A stretch of 47,018 bases of DNA, taken from positions 1 through 47,018 of the forward strand of contig JAUWOV010000002.1 of the NCBI GenBank assembly GCA_030611945.1, given 5' to 3'. Position 1 is the first letter of the stretch. Each line of letters starts with the position of its first letter. Source of the DNA: a bacterium (GTDB lineage Bacteria > JAHJDO01). Below the pieces are notes generated by a model. That model was not told the origin of the DNA, made no database searches, and worked only from the letters and a program-made list of their open reading frames with translations. The translations under genes and the position numbers were made by a program. This document shows, in pieces, positions 44,200-47,018 of the stretch.

Positions 44200-46946
44200 T
44201 GGCTGTTATTCCTAACTTATTTGAAGAAGAAAATAGTCTTGTAGTCCCTAATTTGTTTCCCGATATTGATCCTAACCAAAATGTAGTTCCAAACTTATTT
44301 GACGATGTAGAGCCTATATCTTTAGAAACCCCTCCGGAACAGCCTGTATCTATATCACGAGGAGCAAGTGGCGGCTGGGGAGAGGACGAAGAAGATAGAA
44401 TTGGGTTTAATGAAGAATTTTTAAAAAAACCTCCAGCTATTCCATTTGACCCACGACCAGCTTATAAAATTTATCAACTTTACAAATCGTCAAAGAGATT
44501 ACAAGCCGACGAATATCTTGACGAAAATAAAAGAGAAGATGATAGATTTAGAGTATCTGAATATTTAAAAGATATTGCAGAGGAACAAAGGAGAGGAAAA
44601 ACAATTCCTGCTAAAGTTTATGATGTGGTTTCCCAGATGCCTGCTTATATGAGTGAATTCTTACTTACAGGCGGACTTGCAAGTTTAGGCAAAAAGGGAG
44701 CGGTTAAAGGACTTACTAAGCTACTCGGGACAGTTGTAAAAAAACGAGCAGGCAGACTTGCAGTAAAAGGAATTGGTTGGGGTGTATCCGGTGGATTGCG
44801 TGCCGCCCAAATGCCTCACCGTGTTGCTGAAAGTGTTATTGGTCGCAGAATACCAGAAGGAATGCAATTAACCGAAGAAGGTAAATTTATTACTGAAGGA
44901 GTAAAAGAAAGTCCGTTTACATCAGCTTGGAAAGGTTTTGGTGATGTATGGATTGAAATGATGTCAGAAGAAGCAGGAGCAGGAATAACTAAAGGAATGA
45001 GTATGGTTGCTAGGAAAGTTCCTTTTATAAACAAAGCAATGCGTAAGCTCGGTGGTAAATGGATTGGACTTGGTGCAGGCAGGACTATGAGAGAATTTAA
45101 TCGTAAAATAGGCACAGCCACAGGTTATCACGGTGTCCTTGAGGAAATGGGAGAGGAACGACTTGGCGATTTTATGCGGGCTGTAACAGGAATACAAGAT
45201 TTTGGAGCAGGAGAAGGAGCTACTATTTTTGACAGAGTAATAGCTTCTATTCCAAAAGCTGAACAATTACTAGTTGAGGGGATAGCTTTTTCAATTCCTG
45301 GCGTTGCTCGTGCTGGAGCTGGTATGTTAATAAGAGAAGGAAAACCTGTCTTAACTGAACCTACTGAACCTATTATCAAGCCTACAGAACCCACACCTAT
45401 AACAAAGCCAATTACTCCCACAGTAAAAGCACCTGTTGTTAGACCAAAAATTATAACAGACCCTGTTGAAGTCCAAAAGATTAAGGACAGTATTGCAGAG
45501 GGTCAACTTATATTAAAAGCAGGGACAAGTCATGGTAGAAAATTATCAAAAGACGAATTATTAAGCGTAAGAAAATCAGTTGAAAATTCTTTAGCAAAAA
45601 TAGGAGAAAGCAGAATCCCTGCTAAAGCATTAAAGCAAGCTAAAGAACATACTATGCCTGCTAAATCGCTTAAAATAGGAGATATGTTCCTACATCCTAG
45701 TGGAGAAGTCTATAAAGTAATACCAACGCCAAAAGACGCACCTGCTAATAGAATATATATACAAGACGGAAAGAAAAGAGTATTAGCGCAAAGTGATGAC
45801 ATACATCTTAAAGGCGCAGTGAATGATCCTTTATTAGTAGGCAAAGCAGGAATGAAGATACATGGAGAGGAATGGACAGAGGGATTTGCGGATATTGAGG
45901 TTAAGATAAAAGATGTAGCCATTAAGGGACGGCTTAGAAAACTTGATGCAGATAATAAGATAATATTACGACAGATAGACAGTTTAGAAATACAACGAAA
46001 GCGATTTATAAAACACGGATTATCAACCAAGTCTATTGATAATAAAATTCAAAATCTAGTTAAACGACAAGAGAAGATTGATATTCAAAGAGGAGATATC
46101 CTAATAGACCAAAGAGCAAAGATAAATTTAGCAAAAGAGAAAATTGAAATTAAGCCTGAGAAGATAGAGAAGATAGCAATATCAGAAAGAATAAAAGGAA
46201 TTAGTCAGGGATTGCAAAGAGGGACAATTAAGACAAGGGAACAGATTAAAGCTAGTCAGACTGAAATTATTGAATTATTAGAGCAATCAAATCTTGAGGC
46301 AGTAGATAAGGCAAAGTTTATCCGAGCAATAAAGAATATTCAGACACAACAACAGCTTATTAGACAACTTCCTATTATACAGAAAAGAATTGCTACATTA
46401 GAAACAAAAGCTACATCCAGAAAGTTAAAATGGAAGATAAGAAGCGAGTTAAGAAAATTCAAAGTCAAGAAAGATAAAGTGGGAAGAACCAGCGTGGAAT
46501 ATGAAATGCTAAAAACTGCTTTCAATAAGAAGTTCTTTGACGGAGTTAAGTTAAGAACACAGGCGCAAAACGAAGAATTGTTAAGCGGAATTCAAACAAA
46601 TATAGAAAGTTATGATGTGAATAATCCTGCTAATTATGAGGATTTTGTTTTATATGCTTTGTTAAGTCAAGACACAAAAGGTTTGAATGAAATGGCTACT
46701 GATGAATTGGGGAAAACATTAGATACGATATTACAAACCCGACAGATAGCAAGAGATAGTTTTTTAATGAAACAGATTGATAGAGCAAAGGATATTCGTC
46801 AGGCAATAGATAATTCAGTTGATAATATGCAGGGGCATGGAGTAGTTAAACAGACTTTTAGCAACCGAATGACTATGAACCCAAATTCCTATTTAGACCG
46901 GCAAACACAGGGATCTAAAGAAAATTCGAGATTAGTTTTTACCTAA
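44199..46946 (+). CDS. Large internal/ejection protein, LPD-type polyprotein start
   Basis: 915 residues. The N-terminus carries three copies of VxPNLF (VIPNLF, VVPNLF, VVPNLF). Residues ~145-210 form a cationic amphipathic, hydrophobic region (FLLTGGLASLGKKGAVKGLT), followed by a Pro/Thr hinge (KPTEPTPITKPITPT) and long coiled coils. Composition fits large polyvalent proteins injected with DNA. A +1 frame stays open past the stop to the window end, so it may be truncated by a frameshift. Confidence 0.65.
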   Translation: MAVIPNLFEEENSLVVPNLFPDIDPNQNVVPNLFDDVEPISLETPPEQPVSISRGASGGWGEDEEDRIGFNEEFLKKPPAIPFDPRPAYKIYQLYKSSKRLQADEYLDENKREDDRFRVSEYLKDIAEEQRRGKTIPAKVYDVVSQMPAYMSEFLLTGGLASLGKKGAVKGLTKLLGTVVKKRAGRLAVKGIGWGVSGGLRAAQMPHRVAESVIGRRIPEGMQLTEEGKFITEGVKESPFTSAWKGFGDVWIEMMSEEAGAGITKGMSMVARKVPFINKAMRKLGGKWIGLGAGRTMREFNRKIGTATGYHGVLEEMGEERLGDFMRAVTGIQDFGAGEGATIFDRVIASIPKAEQLLVEGIAFSIPGVARAGAGMLIREGKPVLTEPTEPIIKPTEPTPITKPITPTVKAPVVRPKIITDPVEVQKIKDSIAEGQLILKAGTSHGRKLSKDELLSVRKSVENSLAKIGESRIPAKALKQAKEHTMPAKSLKIGDMFLHPSGEVYKVIPTPKDAPANRIYIQDGKKRVLAQSDDIHLKGAVNDPLLVGKAGMKIHGEEWTEGFADIEVKIKDVAIKGRLRKLDADNKIILRQIDSLEIQRKRFIKHGLSTKSIDNKIQNLVKRQEKIDIQRGDILIDQRAKINLAKEKIEIKPEKIEKIAISERIKGISQGLQRGTIKTREQIKASQTEIIELLEQSNLEAVDKAKFIRAIKNIQTQQQLIRQLPIIQKRIATLETKATSRKLKWKIRSELRKFKVKKDKVGRTSVEYEMLKTAFNKKFFDGVKLRTQAQNEELLSGIQTNIESYDVNNPANYEDFVLYALLSQDTKGLNEMATDELGKTLDTILQTRQIARDSFLMKQIDRAKDIRQAIDNSVDNMQGHGVVKQTFSNRMTMNPNSYLDRQTQGSKENSRLVFT

Positions 46947-47018
46947 TCTACTTATTTCTGCCAAGAATTTCCTTTCAAATCACTATAATTCACTCAAAGA
47001 ACGTTTTATGCCTGGTTT

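Noticed and set aside
16466-47018. Diversity-generating retroelement or defence island
   Set aside because: No reverse transcriptase, template/variable repeat pair, or recognised defence genes were seen; the repeats are explained by iterons and NHL units.

Overview
The window has two parts. Positions 1 to about 16,460 are the chromosome of an AT-rich, Gram-negative-type bacterium. Heptose genes (gmhA, rfaE2) and envelope-sugar genes point to an LPS-like outer envelope. The low similarity to textbook sequences and the gene mix suit an uncultivated lineage; Omnitrophota-like is only a guess. Positions about 16,460 to 47,018 are the left and central parts of an integrated tailed phage, most likely short-tailed: it has a P22-type portal and an N4-gp56-type capsid, and no tape measure, sheath or tail tube is visible. 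The right end, lysis genes and attR lie outside the window.

Chromosome: after the 3' end of a Gfo/Idh/MocA oxidoreductase on the + strand, every gene is on the - strand and tightly packed. In transcription order these are a flavodoxin-like reductase, phosphomannomutase, nitroreductase, nucleotide-sugar epimerase, membrane flippase-like protein, PHP phosphoesterase, valS, rpoZ, coaBC, a NIF3 protein, gmhA, rfaE2, mtnA, a membrane glycosyltransferase with TPRs, and uxaC. Upstream of them lie tRNA-Thr(UGU), tRNA-Tyr(GUA) and tRNA-Gly(CCC) and a folded ~115-nt element.

Prophage: a leftward lysogeny block (integrase, DUF2283/DUF4258 pair, exported small protein, LexA/CI-like S24 repressor) is divided from the rightward early operon by a promoter with a 24-bp palindromic operator. 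The early operon holds an HTH gene, small membrane proteins, an HTH-HNH chimera, a recombination set (possible annealing protein, Cas4/RecB-like nuclease, SbcC/RecF-like ATPase), a minimal Pol X-like polymerase, an O-like initiator with its iteron origin inside the gene, a possible helicase loader, and RusA. A promoter followed at once by a terminator precedes the packaging genes, as at lambda pR'. The late genes are TerS, TerL (split by a 346-residue LAGLIDADG intein inside its P-loop), small zinc and basic proteins, ChaB-like protein, portal, scaffold, capsid, and adaptor, hub and internal virion proteins.

Most notable: (1) the capsid gene has its own near-consensus promoter and a ~209-nt leader that folds into several hairpins and buries the Shine-Dalgarno sequence and start codon in a 14-bp stem; (2) origin iterons that occur in two different reading frames of the initiator gene, so they are kept as DNA; (3) the TerL P-loop intein; (4) the phage Pol X; (5) a near-identical NHL repeat array set between duplicated virion modules.
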